Origin: Paraburkholderia youngii
Lineage (GTDB): Bacteria > Pseudomonadota > Gammaproteobacteria > Burkholderiales > Burkholderiaceae
Direction of reading: 5' to 3'
NCBI RefSeq assembly: GCF_013366925.1
Contig: NZ_JAALDK010000001.1
Coordinates: forward strand, 3,775,165 to 3,839,164
DNA length: 64,000 nt
Every line of letters begins with the position of its first letter. The first letter of the stretch is position 1. A model generated the notes under the pieces. It worked only from the letters and a program-made list of their open reading frames with translations, was not told the DNA's origin and did no database searches. Below, piece after piece: positions 63,212 through 64,000 of the stretch. The position numbers and the translations under genes were made by a program.

Positions 63212-64000
63212 TCAGTGGACGCCGCGCCATGCGAGCGTGCCGGCGTCGACGCTGAAGGTGCCGCCTGTCGAGAACGACGCTTCGTCGGACGCGAGGAAGC
63301 ACACTAGCTTCGCGACTTCATCGGGACGTCCCAGACGTTTGAGCAGATGTGTGCCCCACAGACGCGCGCGGGCCTTCTCGCGGTCCTGCGCGTGCTCGAC
63401 GCTGCGGGACAGCATCGGCGTGTCGATCGCCCCTGGCGCGTAGGCGTTGCAGCGAATGCCGGCGTCGGCGAGATCGAGTGCGATCGCCTTGGTCAGCATC
63501 ACGACGCCGCCTTTGCTCGCCGCATACGCGGGCAAACCCGGATAGGCGACGCTGCCGGCGACGGACGCGCCATTAACGATGGCGGGACCCTTGGTGGATT
63601 TCCGCAGCCACGGCGCGGCAAACTTGCTCGCAAGCCACATCGCCTTGAGATTCACGTTCATGACCGTGTCCCATACGGCTTCGGGCAGGTCTTCGATCGT
63701 CGGGGCGCGGCCGGTCAGTCCGTCGTCGGTGACGCCGGCGTTGTTGACGAGGACGTCGATGCCACCCGCGAGGCGCGCGGTCTCGTCGATCATGTGGCGG
63801 ATCGCGTCCGTGTCTGACAGATCCGTGCGGATAAAGCAGGCTTTCGCGCCGGCCTCTTCGACCTCGTGCGCGGCCGTCGTGCCGCGGTCCTCCTGCAGGT
63901 CCGCGAGCGTGACCCATGCGGCACCCTGGAGCGCTGCCTCGATCGCGATTGCGCGGCCCATTCCCTGCGCCGCGCCTGTGACCACGACGACTCGATCCTT
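63212..64000 (-). CDS. Short-chain dehydrogenase, cut by the window end
   Basis: A classical SDR lacking only its first few residues, which lie past the window edge; in frame, KDRVVVVTGAAQGMG begins at the border. Then NNAGVTDDGLTG, Ser in NGASVAGSVAYPG, active site YAASK, and ASFSTGGTFSVDAGTL. It is on the same strand as the LysR gene, about 230 bases upstream of it, and may belong to the same island or its neighbour. Confidence 0.92.
   Translation of the reverse strand, partial: KDRVVVVTGAAQGMGRAIAIEAALQGAAWVTLADLQEDRGTTAAHEVEEAGAKACFIRTDLSDTDAIRHMIDETARLAGGIDVLVNNAGVTDDGLTGRAPTIEDLPEAVWDTVMNVNLKAMWLASKFAAPWLRKSTKGPAIVNGASVAGSVAYPGLPAYAASKGGVVMLTKAIALDLADAGIRCNAYAPGAIDTPMLSRSVEHAQDREKARARLWGTHLLKRLGRPDEVAKLVCFLASDEASFSTGGTFSVDAGTLAWRGVH

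Overview
The window is GC-rich, densely packed bacterial DNA. Gene content points to a member of the Burkholderiaceae, most likely Paraburkholderia, Caballeronia or a close relative: a DUF3331-like protein, many LysR, TetR and GlxA-type regulators, several MFS aromatic-acid or organic-acid carriers, and large oxidative catabolic operons. This placement is inference from protein style, not a database result. No rRNA, tRNA or CRISPR array was seen.

Region 1 (about 0-12.5 kb) is a mixed set of regulatory and stress genes. It holds a LysR regulator, a receiver-only response regulator divergent from a PAS-type histidine kinase, an MHS-type MFS carrier, a BON-domain periplasmic protein, and a + strand series of SDR, alpha/beta hydrolase, catalase and disulfide oxidoreductase. 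It ends with a cyclic-nucleotide-domain/thioredoxin-reductase-like flavoprotein on the - strand.

Region 2 (12.5-21.6 kb) holds a compact - strand operon with duplicated parts: two alpha/beta hydrolases, two paralogues of an unrecognised 239-residue protein, two medium-chain dehydrogenases and a truncated SDR. A GlxA/AraC-type regulator is transcribed divergently from it across a perfect CACGTGA palindrome. Downstream lie a chloroperoxidase-like hydrolase, an ABM-domain monooxygenase and a truncated betaine-binding protein.

Region 3 (21.9-34.3 kb) is accessory DNA in decay. It contains an XRE regulator, small island-type hypothetical genes, a DEDDh exonuclease, a twice-frameshifted double-HTH gene, and a CcdA-like antitoxin without a stop codon or visible toxin. 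Further on are the 3' end of a group II intron inside an IS5-type transposase, a PQQ-like beta-propeller, an intact 1,290-bp IS3-family element that splits an EamA transporter gene with a 3-bp target duplication, and a prpF-like gene broken by a one-base insertion.

Region 4 (34.4-64 kb) is the main biological unit, a catabolic island of about 25 genes. It has two cytochrome P450s, two separate ferredoxin/ferredoxin-reductase chains, an FAD aromatic hydroxylase, a gentisate-dioxygenase-type bicupin and a fumarylacetoacetate-hydrolase-family enzyme. Side-chain enzymes are an acyl-CoA synthetase, acyl-CoA dehydrogenase, enoyl-CoA hydratase, aldehyde dehydrogenase, two CoA-transferases and a thioesterase. 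It also carries its own etfBA, a MmgE/PrpD protein, two MFS carriers, three SDRs and TetR and LysR regulators. The genes form four transcription units, and a 27-bp element ending in GTATTGG recurs upstream of all four. The likely reading is uptake, P450 oxidation and CoA-dependent side-chain shortening of an alkyl- or alkoxy-substituted aromatic or terpenoid-like compound, followed by gentisate-type ring cleavage. The substrate cannot be named from sequence.
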